A stretch of 64,000 nt of DNA, from the NCBI GenBank assembly GCA_965207915.1, contig OZ242304.1, positions 1,798,001-1,862,000 on the forward strand. Direction: 5' to 3'. Under the pieces are notes generated by a model that was not told the origin of the DNA, did no database searches, and saw nothing but the letters and a program-made list of their open reading frames with translations. The translations under genes were made by a program, and so were the position numbers. Source of the stretch: VXNJ01 sp009840625. GTDB lineage: Bacteria; Chloroflexota; UBA11872; VXNJ01. Positions 1 to 8,555 of the stretch are shown piece by piece. Position 1 is the first letter of the stretch, and each line of letters starts with the position of its first letter.

Positions 1-1902
1 TATTTCCGGCAGCGCGGCCACGTTCTCGACCACCGCGCCCGCGCAGGACGCCAGCGGTTTGCCGTCGTGGGTGGGCTGATAGGCCAGTTGGAATTCCGAC
101 TTGACCACGCCAACGCCGAACGCGAGCACCTTGTAGCGCTGGTCCGGCAGGGCGGCCTGGTTGCGGCGGTGCATATCGATCAGGGCCCGGCGCAGCAGCG
201 CCGGGTCGGAGGAGATCCCGTCGGTTACCACGAATACGCTTTTCAAGCCTTTCTGCTCGCGGCTCCGCTCCAGCGCCACCGCCAGCGCCCCGGCGTCGTC
301 GGTGTCCTTGTGGTCCAGGTCATAGAGGCGCTTGAAGATTTCGGCGTGGTCGCGCGGCTCGTAGGGTGCGGCGCGACCCGATAGCTGGCGTGGCCAGACG
401 CACTCCTCGAACGTCCACAGCGGAGTCACCTGCGAGGAGAAAGCGATCACCTCGAAGGGGATCCGCAGCCGCTCGTGGATCTCGATGAACAGGATCGCCG
501 AGTCGGCCAGCCGGTCGAACTTGCGGGTCGGATAACCCTTCTGGACCATCGACCCCGAGATGTCCAGCAGGATCGAGCTGGCAAAGTCGCGCTGGCGGTC
601 CTGGCGCGGCACGCGCAATCCTTTGAGGAATGCATTGAGCGGGTCGGTCAGCACCCGTTCGGGCCGTTGCAGGTCGATGTTGCCGGTCTCGCCCGATCGC
701 CGTTTTCGCGGGCGGCGGTGCGCCTCGGACTCGCCTTGCCGGCGACGGTCCATGATCTGGGCAAGGCCCGGATGGCGCCCGTCTCCCTCGACCGTGGCCT
801 TGATCCCCTTCTCCAGGCGGTTGACCGCGGCCAGGTAGTCGAAGTTCTCGTAGTCGACCCGCTCGTCAGCTTCGCCGCGCCGAATCGCCTCGACCAGTTC
901 GGCCGCCCAGCGCGGACTCTGGTGGGAATTGCGCTCGCGGTCCAACAGCCGGCGGGCGCCGCGCACCCGCAGCGAGGCGATCTTGCGCTGCTGCAATCGC
1001 TGCCGCGCGCGCTGGACCGCTTCCGAGCTTCCCGACCCGCTGCGCAGCTGCAGGGCTTCCTCGCCGATCTCGCCTTCGGCCGTTTCGGCATTGGCGCGCG
1101 CCGCAGTCGCATCCTGTTCGCCGGCGGGGGCGTTCGGCTGTCCGCCCTCCTCGCCGGCCGGCCGATCGGTTTGCTGCGACATCGCCTGCCATTCGCCGAT
1201 CAATCCGGCGTAGGTCCGGGCGGTCTTGCCGGTGAGGCGCCGCAGCATCGATTCGACGTCGTCTGATTCGATGGCGCGCTCCACGTCGCGGTCGGTCTGA
1301 TCCAGCGCGTCCTGGATCATCTCCGGCGTGAACGGCGTCTCGCAATTTCCCGGCCAACGCCGGTTGACCGCCCTGGTGGTGAGGGCGTCGAGGAACAGGT
1401 GGTGCGGCGGACGCAAGAATCCGGAGCTGTCCGGCGGCGCGCCCACGTCGGACCGCGGCTCCAGGTCGGGCAAGACTCGATACAGCTCGCTGAAGTACGG
1501 ACCCGCCCCGGGCCGGCGCTGCAGATATAGCCGGTTCACCCGCAGGTCGTTGACCGTCAGAGCCAGCAGCCGCATCGAATCGGCCGGATACCCGTGCCGG
1601 CGCTGCTGGCGCAGCCAGTATTCGATGCGGTTACGACCCCTTCGTCCGGTGTAAAACGCCTCGGCCACCTGGTGGCACATACCGCCGACGAGGCGCTCAT
1701 CCGACCAGGTGCGAGTCAGGGCTTCGGGATAGGTGATCAGGCGTTCTTCGGGCAGATAGGCCCACCAGGGACCGGGAAGCACTGCCAGTTCGCGATCGCC
1801 CAGGATCAAACGGGTGGCCAGTTCGAGTTCCCCGGGCAGGATCCCGCCGCTTTTGACGGTGCTGCCGCCGGTGACGGCCGCTAGGTGCTCAGGCGAGTCC
1901 AT
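1..1902 (-). CDS. VWA-domain protein (CobT/NorD-like), 3' end outside window
   Basis: The frame is open from an ATG at 1902 to the window edge, so 634 residues are visible and the C-terminus is missing. Residues near 446-451 read DISGSM, the DxSxS metal-ion-dependent adhesion site of von Willebrand A domains, and VVTDG near residue 558 fits a later acidic MIDAS element. The N-terminal 250 residues are Arg/Trp-rich and unassigned. A charged linker precedes the VWA domain. The start overlaps the upstream AAA ATPase by 14 bases, so the two are translationally coupled. MoxR-type ATPase plus VWA pairs usually act as metal-insertion or complex-remodelling chaperones; the client here is unknown. Long open frames on both strands within this gene are shadows. 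Confidence 0.8.
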   Translation of the reverse strand, partial: MDSPEHLAAVTGGSTVKSGGILPGELELATRLILGDRELAVLPGPWWAYLPEERLITYPEALTRTWSDERLVGGMCHQVAEAFYTGRRGRNRIEYWLRQQRRHGYPADSMRLLALTVNDLRVNRLYLQRRPGAGPYFSELYRVLPDLEPRSDVGAPPDSSGFLRPPHHLFLDALTTRAVNRRWPGNCETPFTPEMIQDALDQTDRDVERAIESDDVESMLRRLTGKTARTYAGLIGEWQAMSQQTDRPAGEEGGQPNAPAGEQDATAARANAETAEGEIGEEALQLRSGSGSSEAVQRARQRLQQRKIASLRVRGARRLLDRERNSHQSPRWAAELVEAIRRGEADERVDYENFDYLAAVNRLEKGIKATVEGDGRHPGLAQIMDRRRQGESEAHRRPRKRRSGETGNIDLQRPERVLTDPLNAFLKGLRVPRQDRQRDFASSILLDISGSMVQKGYPTRKFDRLADSAILFIEIHERLRIPFEVIAFSSQVTPLWTFEECVWPRQLSGRAAPYEPRDHAEIFKRLYDLDHKDTDDAGALAVALERSREQKGLKSVFVVTDGISSDPALLRRALIDMHRRNQAALPDQRYKVLAFGVGVVKSEFQLAYQPTHDGKPLASCAGAVVENVAALPEI

Positions 1903-4201
1903 AGTTGGCCAGGACCGGTTCCAGCACCCGCTCTATCTCCTCGCTGGCGCCCTCGATGACTCCCCGCCGATACCAGGCGACCAGTTCGGCGCGGTCCCTG
2001 GAGCCGCGGGCCAGCATCACCAGTTCGGCCGTGGTGAGGGCGGTGCGCTCGGCGACGCCCGAGGCCAGGTCGGGCGGAATGTTGCCGAAGCCTTCGCCGG
2101 CCTGCTCGTCCAGGTCGCCGGCTAGCAGCCGACGCGAGGTATTGGCCAATTGGCAGAGCGAGTCGAGCACCTGCGGATCGGCGTCGGGGGCGGCGATTGC
2201 GGCCAGGATGGCCCGCTCTTCTTCCGGAGGGGGGTAGTCCATCGCGATTACGGCCCCGAACCGGTTCTCCACGCCCTCATTGAGGGGTTTGACCCCGGGG
2301 CCGTCGGGCGCGGCGGTCGCCACCAGGCGGAAGTGGGGGTGGGCCCGGAACTGGGATCCGTCCGGCAGGGTCACGAGTCCGGCCTTGTCGAATAGGCCGT
2401 TGATGATCGAGTGCACGTCCGGGTAGGCGAGGTTGTACTCATTGATGATTACGAAATAGCCGGCCTGGACCGCCTCCATGAACGCCTGCACGTTCCAGCG
2501 GGTGCGGCCGGCACGCATCTGGCGCACCGCGGTCAGATCGCTCTTGTCGGTCTCGCCGGTGAAGGAGAACTCGACCACCGGCAAATGCCATTGCGCGGCC
2601 AGGGTTCGGGCCAGGGCCGATTTGCCACACCCCGAGGGGCCGCGCAGCAGCACCGGCCAGCCCAGCAGGACCGCGCTCTGGGCCAGTTGCAGGGCGCCGT
2701 GGGTGGTGCCCGTAAGGCACGGCAGGATCCGGTCCCGCTCGGGCGGATTGCCCAGCGGTTGGGGCAGATTGATGTTGAGCTGGCGGCGCAGTTGCGATCG
2801 AACCGTGGCCAGCTCGCTGCGGTCGGAAATCGGCTGCCCGCGGCGGTCGAAGGCGGCAAGTCGCGGGGCCCCCGCCTCGCGTGGAGCCACCGCGACCCTG
2901 ACCCCGTCACTGAGTTCGATCGCCGCTCCGTCGACCGATTCGCTGACCGCGTCCGGTTCCTCTTCGAGCGGGTGATCGAGTTCGGGCACGGGCACGGCCT
3001 GCCCCGGTTCGGGCCCCTTGCGCGAGAGCAGGGCGCCGGCGAGACGCCGCGGGGGACCGTCGGCGGCGCGCAGGCCACCCAACATCTTGGCGGCGGTGCG
3101 GGCCACCTCGTCAAAGATGTCGCCGGGAGCGATGGTCAGGACCGCGCGGGCGCCGATCTCAGCCATCGGCAGGCCGGTGAGGTAACCGGTTGCCAGCCAG
3201 TGGAGAAGGGCCCGGGTTGAAATGCGGTCGCGCATCCGGGCGCCGAAATCCTGGTGATTGCGGAGCCGGTCGGCGACCGCCACCAGCCGCTCGGCGATAC
3301 CGGGATCGGCTTCGATACCGGCCGCCTCCAGCAGCCTGATGCGCCCGAATTCGGCCAGGAGCGATTCGGTTTCCTGCTCGGGCGGAAGGAATCCCATGGT
3401 GATGTCGCCCAAGCCGACCCCGAAGCGTCGCCGCAGCGGTTTGCTCATTTCCGAGGTACCGATGTAGTCGGGGTTCGCGGTCGCGATGATCCCGAAGTCC
3501 TCGTGCAGCGCGATTTCGACGTTGCCCATCCGGGTCGATGAGAGCAGCAGGCGTCCGGTGTCGACCGCCGAAGTTATGGCGCTCATCAGGTCGGCCGGAA
3601 GCATGTTCAGTTCGTTGATGAGCAGTTTTTTGCCGTAGAGCATCGCTTCCGCGGCCGGCCCGAGCATTACCTGGGTGGTCTGGGTCCCGGCCGCGTCGGT
3701 GATGACCTCGGTGCGGTGGAAGAAATCGGTCAGGGTGGAGTCGCCCGAGAAATTCAGCTCGGTGATCGGCAGGTTGGCGGCGAAGCAGTAGGTCTTGGCG
3801 AGGGTTGTCTTGCCGCAACCGGTGGGCCCGGAAATCAGCATCATTGAACCCAGCCGCGGATTGGAATCGATCTCGGCAATTCGTTCCAGCAAGTCGGCCA
3901 TGTCGGCGGTCAGGTGGGCAAAAATCTCGTGACGCCGGGGAACCGACTGGGAGAAGTCGTCGGCTTCCGCGGGCCGGAAATGGGAGGCGTCTTCGGGCAG
4001 GGCCCGGCGGACGCGCTCCTTAAGGCGCGGAAAACGCCGGCCCTTCACCTCGAACCAGTCGTGACCGATCTCGACCTCGGGTCCCAGCTGCAAGACCTCG
4101 CCGGGAGCAATCTTCTGGCCGGTCGCCTCTTCTTCGGCCCGCCCATCTTCGTGGGCCGGACCGCCGATCTCGGGGATCAGTCGTCGAATCAGGTCAAGCA
4201 A
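1889..4201 (-). CDS. Tandem AAA ATPase, MoxR/dynein-related (AAA_5) type
   Basis: This 770-residue protein has two complete AAA modules. The first has Walker A GPTGCGKT at about residues 124-131, a Walker B-like LLINELN near 192 and sensor-type IIATANP. The second has GPSGCGKS near 520 and VIINEYN near 582. In both modules the usual Walker B Asp-Glu pair reads Asn-Glu, seen directly in the DNA. Most MoxR proteins carry one AAA module, so a fused pair is unusual, although CobS/NorQ/midasin-type relatives are part of the same broad clade. It is followed by a VWA protein in the same operon, which suggests ATP-driven remodelling of a protein complex. The substrate cannot be inferred. Confidence 0.85.
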   Translation of the reverse strand: MLDLIRRLIPEIGGPAHEDGRAEEEATGQKIAPGEVLQLGPEVEIGHDWFEVKGRRFPRLKERVRRALPEDASHFRPAEADDFSQSVPRRHEIFAHLTADMADLLERIAEIDSNPRLGSMMLISGPTGCGKTTLAKTYCFAANLPITELNFSGDSTLTDFFHRTEVITDAAGTQTTQVMLGPAAEAMLYGKKLLINELNMLPADLMSAITSAVDTGRLLLSSTRMGNVEIALHEDFGIIATANPDYIGTSEMSKPLRRRFGVGLGDITMGFLPPEQETESLLAEFGRIRLLEAAGIEADPGIAERLVAVADRLRNHQDFGARMRDRISTRALLHWLATGYLTGLPMAEIGARAVLTIAPGDIFDEVARTAAKMLGGLRAADGPPRRLAGALLSRKGPEPGQAVPVPELDHPLEEEPDAVSESVDGAAIELSDGVRVAVAPREAGAPRLAAFDRRGQPISDRSELATVRSQLRRQLNINLPQPLGNPPERDRILPCLTGTTHGALQLAQSAVLLGWPVLLRGPSGCGKSALARTLAAQWHLPVVEFSFTGETDKSDLTAVRQMRAGRTRWNVQAFMEAVQAGYFVIINEYNLAYPDVHSIINGLFDKAGLVTLPDGSQFRAHPHFRLVATAAPDGPGVKPLNEGVENRFGAVIAMDYPPPEEERAILAAIAAPDADPQVLDSLCQLANTSRRLLAGDLDEQAGEGFGNIPPDLASGVAERTALTTAELVMLARGSRDRAELVAWYRRGVIEGASEEIERVLEPVLANYGLA

Positions 4202-4284
4202 TTGGGACTGGCACCGGAAATGGGCTTGCGTCGTCTGTTTAGGTTATTTGAGATAGGCGGTTCGCGTCGGCCCCGATTCGCGGG

Positions 4285-4310
4285 GTTCGGGAGCAGTTCG
4301 ATAGCTGTTC
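4285..4310 (+). promoter_or_regulatory. Triple GTTC direct repeat, candidate LexA operator
   Basis: GTTC occurs at 4285-4288, 4296-4299 and 4307-4310, each copy separated by exactly 7 bases, giving an 11-bp period of about one helical turn. GTTC-N7-GTTC is the alphaproteobacterial LexA box. Whether the LexA of this organism reads it is inference. The site lies between the divergent AAA/VWA operon (start 4201) and lexA. Confidence 0.35.
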
Positions 4311-4416
4311 CATGCCTTCGAAAGGCGCTCGATCGGACGTGTACAATATTTGTTAAGCTGATCATTTGAATGATTACAGCTTGATGAAACTCGAACGATG
4401 ATCAGGATGGGTGTCG

Positions 4417-5040
4417 ATGGCAAGGTCGTTGACTGCAAAACAGCGGCGGGTGCTAGACGTAATCAGGGCATTCCAAGTGGAGAACGGCTACAGCCCGAGC
4501 GTTCGCCAGATCGGTGAGCAATTGGGGCTTTCGGCCGCGTCGGTGCAGGCACACCTGGTGGCGCTTGATCGCAAGAACTACATCAGGCGCACCGGCGAGG
4601 CCCACGGGATTACCGCCAACTACGATCCCGAATCCGACGAGTGCCTGCAGGTCCGGGCGGCCCAGATCATAGGCGCGATCGCTGCCGGTTCGCCGATCGA
4701 GGCCATCACCGACCACCAGGGTTACGTGCCGCTGCCGGAGACGGTCTCGCCCGACGATCCGCGCGACTATTACGCGCTTGAAGTTCGCGGCGACTCCATG
4801 GTCGACGACCACATCCTGGACGGGGACCGCGTCCTTGTGCGGCGCCAGAACACCGCCGACGACGGCGACGTGGTGGTTGCGATTCTGGGAGACGAGGAAG
4901 CCACGCTAAAGCGCTTTTACCGCAACGGGCGCTTTCGGTATTTGCTCAAACCCGCAAATTCCGAACACGACCCGATTGATACGAACCGGCTTGAAATCCG
5001 TGGAGTGGTGGTCGGCGTATACCGCGATCACTTGAAGTGA
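4417..5040 (+). CDS. lexA: LexA repressor / S24 autoprotease
   Basis: This is the SOS-response repressor. The N-terminal winged helix (residues 1-60) has the typical LexA recognition region, with GLSAASVQAHLVAL near 37-50. The C-terminal S24 peptidase domain has the Ala-Gly cleavage bond near residues 90-91 (IAAGSP), the nucleophile Ser in RGDSMVDD near 127 and the general-base Lys in ATLKRFY near 165. The length of 207 residues is normal. The ATG at 4417 is preferred because AGGA lies 9 bases upstream; a GTG at 4411 in the same frame is only 3 bases from that motif. The gene stands alone. The triple GTTC repeat upstream may be its own operator. Confidence 0.95.
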   Translation: MARSLTAKQRRVLDVIRAFQVENGYSPSVRQIGEQLGLSAASVQAHLVALDRKNYIRRTGEAHGITANYDPESDECLQVRAAQIIGAIAAGSPIEAITDHQGYVPLPETVSPDDPRDYYALEVRGDSMVDDHILDGDRVLVRRQNTADDGDVVVAILGDEEATLKRFYRNGRFRYLLKPANSEHDPIDTNRLEIRGVVVGVYRDHLK

Positions 5041-5323
5041 CAGGGAGCCGGGCGCCGGGCTGATTCCGCGCCGTTCCCGCGAGGCCTACGGCAGGTCGAT
5101 CACCCTCGTGTCACCGCCGGTTTCGGCTCGATTGCCAGCTCCCCGGCGCAGGTGCGGGCCGGTGAATGGGCACCGCCGGGAAAACTCCGGACGTACCTGC
5201 GGGAGCCATTGCGCTAGGGTGATTCGCAGGATTTACCGTCGGCGCTAGCGAGGGGACGCCTTCACTTGCGCCCGGTTCGCGGTTCCGATGCGCACGGGCG
5301 CTTAGCGCCCAAATCGGATCAGG
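5041..5323. other. Intergenic region between convergent lexA and darA
   Basis: No open frame with coding character was found in these 283 bases. The only clear structure is the hairpin near the right end, annotated separately. The region separates the 3' ends of lexA and the lysC-darA operon. Confidence 0.6.
5285..5317 (-). terminator. Stem-loop downstream of darA
   Basis: A perfect GGGCGC / GCGCCC stem (5296-5301 and 5305-5310, loop TTA) sits inside an outer CCGAT / ATCGG pairing (5285-5289 and 5313-5317). It lies just past the last gene of the minus-strand operon. No T-run follows, so a role in termination or 3'-end protection is inferred. Confidence 0.4.
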
Positions 5324-5686
5324 CTAGAGCCGTTCGTAGCGCTCCAGATCGATGACGAAAACGGTAGCCCCGCCAACCTGAACTTCGACCGGGTAGGGGA
5401 TGTAGAACTCGCCGGGCTCCATGATCGGCGGGATCGGGTTGACGTACTGGGTACGCGTTTGGCAATTGGCGCGGACTATGGTCAGCAGCTCGCCCAGACG
5501 GTCGCTGGGAGTCCCTATCAGGAACGATACGTTGCCCTGCCGGAGGAACCCGCCGGCGGTGTTGATGCGCGTAAGCCCGAAGTTATTGGCGACTAGGTCG
5601 TCGGCCAGAGAGTTGGCGTCTTCGTCTTGGACGATGGCGATTACGAGCTTGTTTTGCTCGGCTGCGCCTTGCTCGCGCGCGGTCAA
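5324..5686 (-). CDS. darA: Cyclic-di-AMP receptor, PII-like (DarA/PstA, DUF970)
   Basis: This 120-residue protein matches the DarA/PstA/YaaQ family along its whole length: KLVIAIVQDEDANSLADDL opens the PII-like fold, followed by FGLTRINTAGGFLRQGN and the short C-terminal strand VFVIDLERYERL. Family members are trimeric c-di-AMP binders. Placement directly after tmk is the classic arrangement in Firmicutes. The start is TTG at 5686, with AGGGA a few bases upstream. A diadenylate cyclase is encoded at 27511-28350 in the same window, so ligand supply is plausible. The downstream partner of DarA is unknown in general. Confidence 0.9.
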   Translation of the reverse strand: MTAREQGAAEQNKLVIAIVQDEDANSLADDLVANNFGLTRINTAGGFLRQGNVSFLIGTPSDRLGELLTIVRANCQTRTQYVNPIPPIMEPGEFYIPYPVEVQVGGATVFVIDLERYERL

Positions 5687-5723
5687 TGCTTTTCCCTGGG
5701 AACCCGGCCAAAAAAGTCGGGGA

Positions 5724-6428
5724 CTACAAGAGTTGGTTCTGGCGGCGTCCGGTGGGAGCGGTCATCTTGCGCTCCAAGAGGGATGCTACCCGCGCCCAGA
5801 TTTTAGGCATCAGGTTTGCGGGGTCTTCGCGGCCGCTGAGAACCTGCCAGCGGTTGGGCGCATGGGCCGCCAGCGATAGATATAAGTTGCGCACGCGGTC
5901 CAGGTAGCGGGCACCGCGGCCCTCCATCCCTTTCAGTTCACCGGCTTGCGGGGCCATGCCCGCCTTGCGCGCCAAGCCAACTTCGGCGGGAACGTCCAAT
6001 AGGACCACCAGGTCGGGAACCAGCCGGGCGGTGGCGAAGAAATTGAGCCGCTCCAGCTCTTCTACGTCCAGACCGGAATCGGCTCCCTGGTAGGCGATGG
6101 TCGAATCGGCGAATCGATCGCAGATGACCACCCTTCCGGAAGCCAGCGCGGGCCGGATGCGCTGCTCGACCAGGTGGGCGCGGGCGGCGTTGAACAGCAG
6201 CGCCTCGACCCGCGGCGAGGTCGGCGAAGTCAAGTTTTCGTGCTCCCAGTCGTCGCGCAACCGTTCGCCGAATTCGGTTCCACCGGGCTCGCGCACCAGC
6301 AGGGTTGCCACGCCCTCATCCTCCAGCCGGCTGCGCAGCTGCCGGCTCATGTGCGTCTTACCGGCCCCGTCGATCCCCTCGAAGGTAACCAGGATGCCGC
6401 GGTCGGGAGCGACCGGACTCTCGTTCAT
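5724..6428 (-). CDS. tmk: Thymidylate kinase
   Basis: Phosphorylates dTMP to dTDP. The P-loop FEGIDGAGKT is near residues 16-25, REPGGTEFGERLR is the dTMP-binding segment, and DRFADSTIAYQG is the DR(Y/F)xxSxxAYQ motif. The lid region after LLDVPAEVGLARK is short but present. At 234 residues it is slightly longer than typical (about 205-215) because of extra residues at both ends. It lies in the lysC-to-darA operon, 37 bases before darA and 38 bases after the Ycf45-like ATPase. Confidence 0.95.
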   Translation of the reverse strand: MNESPVAPDRGILVTFEGIDGAGKTHMSRQLRSRLEDEGVATLLVREPGGTEFGERLRDDWEHENLTSPTSPRVEALLFNAARAHLVEQRIRPALASGRVVICDRFADSTIAYQGADSGLDVEELERLNFFATARLVPDLVVLLDVPAEVGLARKAGMAPQAGELKGMEGRGARYLDRVRNLYLSLAAHAPNRWQVLSGREDPANLMPKIWARVASLLERKMTAPTGRRQNQLL

Positions 6429-6466
6429 GGCACTGCGTGCAGAGGATGCGGCCTGAGGGCGCGGAC

Positions 6467-7744
6467 TCAGGCGCTGCTCAGATAGGAGCTGACGGATCCG
6501 TCGCCGGACCCGGATTGCAGACGCAGGGCCGCGAACGCCTTGGCCAGACCCTTGCGGACGCGCTCGACCGAAGTGCCCTCCAGAACGAAGACCGGCATGT
6601 CCATATCGATCGCCCGGTCCAGCGTCGAATCACGGTGGAGGTAGCTCGATCGGGTGGTAATCAGCAATTCGGCGTGACCCAGTTCGCGGACCGGCCGCAC
6701 CGTGATCCCCAGCGCGCGGGCCGCCTTGCGGATCTTGCCGGAGGAGATTCCGTGCAGGTACGGCTCCAGCGGCGGAGGCTCGAACGTGGCTTCGGCGATG
6801 ACCTGCTCGGGCGCCTCGGCCAGTTTGGCCCAGTCGGAGCTGGCCGGGCGCAATGTGCGGCGATCTATCTGGACCCCCTCGTCTTGCAGGGTCCGCATCT
6901 CCGCGGCCAGCGGTTCTCCCGCCAAGACTGCATCGGTGGCATGAGCCAGGTTGGTGTGCACCAACAGCTGGTTGCGTCGGGCGATTTCGATCAGGACATC
7001 AAATGTCGGCGCGCCGCGCCGTTCCAATACGGCCTTGCGGGTTCGGCGGCGCCGGGCTTCGCGGTCGCCCAGGATCACGTTCTCGATCCCGCCCACGAGC
7101 ACGTTCAGGGTTGGGTTGGTGATCAGGTTTTGCAGGCTGTTGCCATGCGCGGTGGCCACCAGCTGGATGCCGCGCTCGGCGATCGTTCGCGCCGCCCGGG
7201 CTTCGGCAATGGTCCCGATTTCGTCGATGATCAGGACTTCGGGCATGTGGTTTTCAACCGCTTCGATCATCACTTGGTGCTGACGGTCCGGCGCCGGAAC
7301 CTGCATCCGGCGCGCGCCGCCGATGCCCGGATGCGGGATGTCTCCATCGCCGGCAATTTCGTTCGAGGTGTCCACCACCAGTACCCTTCGCCCCATCCCG
7401 TCGGCTAGTTCGCGCGCGATTTCGCGTAGCAGCGTCGTCTTGCCGACCCCGGGGCGACCGACCAGCAGGACCGAGCGGCGCGAGTCGATCACGTCGCGGA
7501 CCATGGCCACCTGCCCGTAGATCGCGCGGCCGCGTCGCAGCGTGAGGCCCACGATCCGGCCGCTGCGGTTGCGGATCGCCGACACCCGATGCAGCGTGCC
7601 CACGACTCCGGCCCGGTTGTCGGCGTCGAAATTTCCGATCCTGGCGGCGGCCTCCTCCAGGGTGTCGGATTCGATCAGCCAGCTTCCCAGTTCGATGTCG
7701 CCGCCCGGGAATCGGGCCAACGGCCGGCGGCCAACGTCGAGCAC
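6467..7744 (-). CDS. Ycf45/SpoIIIAA-like P-loop ATPase (R3H-associated); true start likely upstream
   Basis: This ATPase of the SpoIIIAA/Ycf45 family has Walker A VGRPGVGKTTLLREIA, DTSNEIAGDGDIPHPGIG, and Walker B VLIIDEIGT followed by ATAHGNSLQNL. The C-terminal 130 residues resemble the Ycf45 tail. The GTG at 7744 is the only standard start, but the same frame stays open for 77 more codons to a TAA at 7976-7978. Those codons encode recognisable family sequence (EELDALLGLLPQSVAEPI, then ALIEVVLDVGRRP). No ATG, GTG or TTG lies in that stretch; ATC at 7933 or ATT at 7957 are possible rare starts, or the assembly has an error. Function outside sporulation is unknown. Confidence 0.85.
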   Translation of the reverse strand: MLDVGRRPLARFPGGDIELGSWLIESDTLEEAAARIGNFDADNRAGVVGTLHRVSAIRNRSGRIVGLTLRRGRAIYGQVAMVRDVIDSRRSVLLVGRPGVGKTTLLREIARELADGMGRRVLVVDTSNEIAGDGDIPHPGIGGARRMQVPAPDRQHQVMIEAVENHMPEVLIIDEIGTIAEARAARTIAERGIQLVATAHGNSLQNLITNPTLNVLVGGIENVILGDREARRRRTRKAVLERRGAPTFDVLIEIARRNQLLVHTNLAHATDAVLAGEPLAAEMRTLQDEGVQIDRRTLRPASSDWAKLAEAPEQVIAEATFEPPPLEPYLHGISSGKIRKAARALGITVRPVRELGHAELLITTRSSYLHRDSTLDRAIDMDMPVFVLEGTSVERVRKGLAKAFAALRLQSGSGDGSVSSYLSSA

Positions 7745-7938
7745 GACCTCGATGAGCGCGTCGCACTCGCCCTGCGATCGGATCGGTTCGGCGACCGATT
7801 GCGGAAGCAGGCCGAGCAGCGCGTCAAGTTCCTCCGCGTCCGTCTCGGCGTAGCGCAGGCCGGGCTGCGGCTGCGATCCCAGTCCGACGGCGTCCCGAGA
7901 GGGCTGCGACTGGGATGTTGCGTCGGTGCGGATAGGGG

Positions 7939-8553
7939 TTAGTTCTTGGGAGGAAATTGCGTCTGCGAGGTCATTTTATTGAGGAAGTAGCGGTGCATTC
8001 GCGGGTCGCGGGTCAATTCGGGGTGGAAGCAGGTGCCCAATAGGTTGGCCTGTTCCACCGCCACCACGCCGGCGTCTATTTCCGAGAGGACCTTCACGTC
8101 CCTTCCGACGGCGGTAACCAGCGGGGCCCGGATGAAGACGCCCGGAAAAGCCTCCGGGCCCAGGGCCGGGATGTCCAAAGCGCGTTCGAAGCTGTCGATC
8201 TGGGATCCGAACGCGTTGCGCCGCACCGCCACGTCCATCACTTCCAGGATCGGCTGGTCGCGACCGCAATCGCGGCTCAGGAAGATCAACCCGGCGCAGG
8301 TCCCCCAGACCGGCCGGCCGCTGGCGACCAGATCGCGTACCGGTCCCATGAACCCGTAGCGGACCGCAAGTTTGCCGAATGTGGTGCTCTCGCCGCCGGG
8401 TATGACGAGCCCGTCGAGTTCATCCAGCTGGTCGGGGAGGCGGACGGCCATGGTGCGGGCGCCCAGGCGCTCCAGCACGCCGAGGTGTTCGGCGAAATCT
8501 CCCTGAATGGCCAGCACGCCAACCAGCGGCCGGTCGGGCCCGGATGATGACAA
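7939..8553 (-). CDS. pdxT: Pyridoxal 5'-phosphate synthase glutaminase subunit
   Basis: The class I glutaminase that feeds ammonia to PdxS. The nucleophile Cys lies in WGTCAGLIFLS, and FHPELTRDPRMHRYF carries the His and Glu of the triad. IPGGESTT is the PdxT oxyanion/interaction motif. The length of 204 residues is normal. It starts 2 bases after the pdxS stop, giving strict coupling of the two subunits. The 3' end abuts the open extension of the next gene's frame. Confidence 0.95.
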   Translation of the reverse strand: MSSSGPDRPLVGVLAIQGDFAEHLGVLERLGARTMAVRLPDQLDELDGLVIPGGESTTFGKLAVRYGFMGPVRDLVASGRPVWGTCAGLIFLSRDCGRDQPILEVMDVAVRRNAFGSQIDSFERALDIPALGPEAFPGVFIRAPLVTAVGRDVKVLSEIDAGVVAVEQANLLGTCFHPELTRDPRMHRYFLNKMTSQTQFPPKN

Positions 8554-8555
8554 AT

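Noticed and set aside
475..1266. 263-codon plus-strand frame at the left end
   Set aside because: Antisense to the VWA-domain gene, whose MIDAS motif fixes the true strand.
1..4201. Cobaltochelatase (CobS/CobT) assignment for the AAA/VWA pair
   Set aside because: The ATPase has two AAA modules and there are no cobalamin genes nearby, so the specific function cannot be supported.
6467..7744. Sporulation, because of the SpoIIIAA-like ATPase
   Set aside because: The Ycf45-like form occurs in non-sporulating bacteria and plastids, and no other sporulation gene is present.
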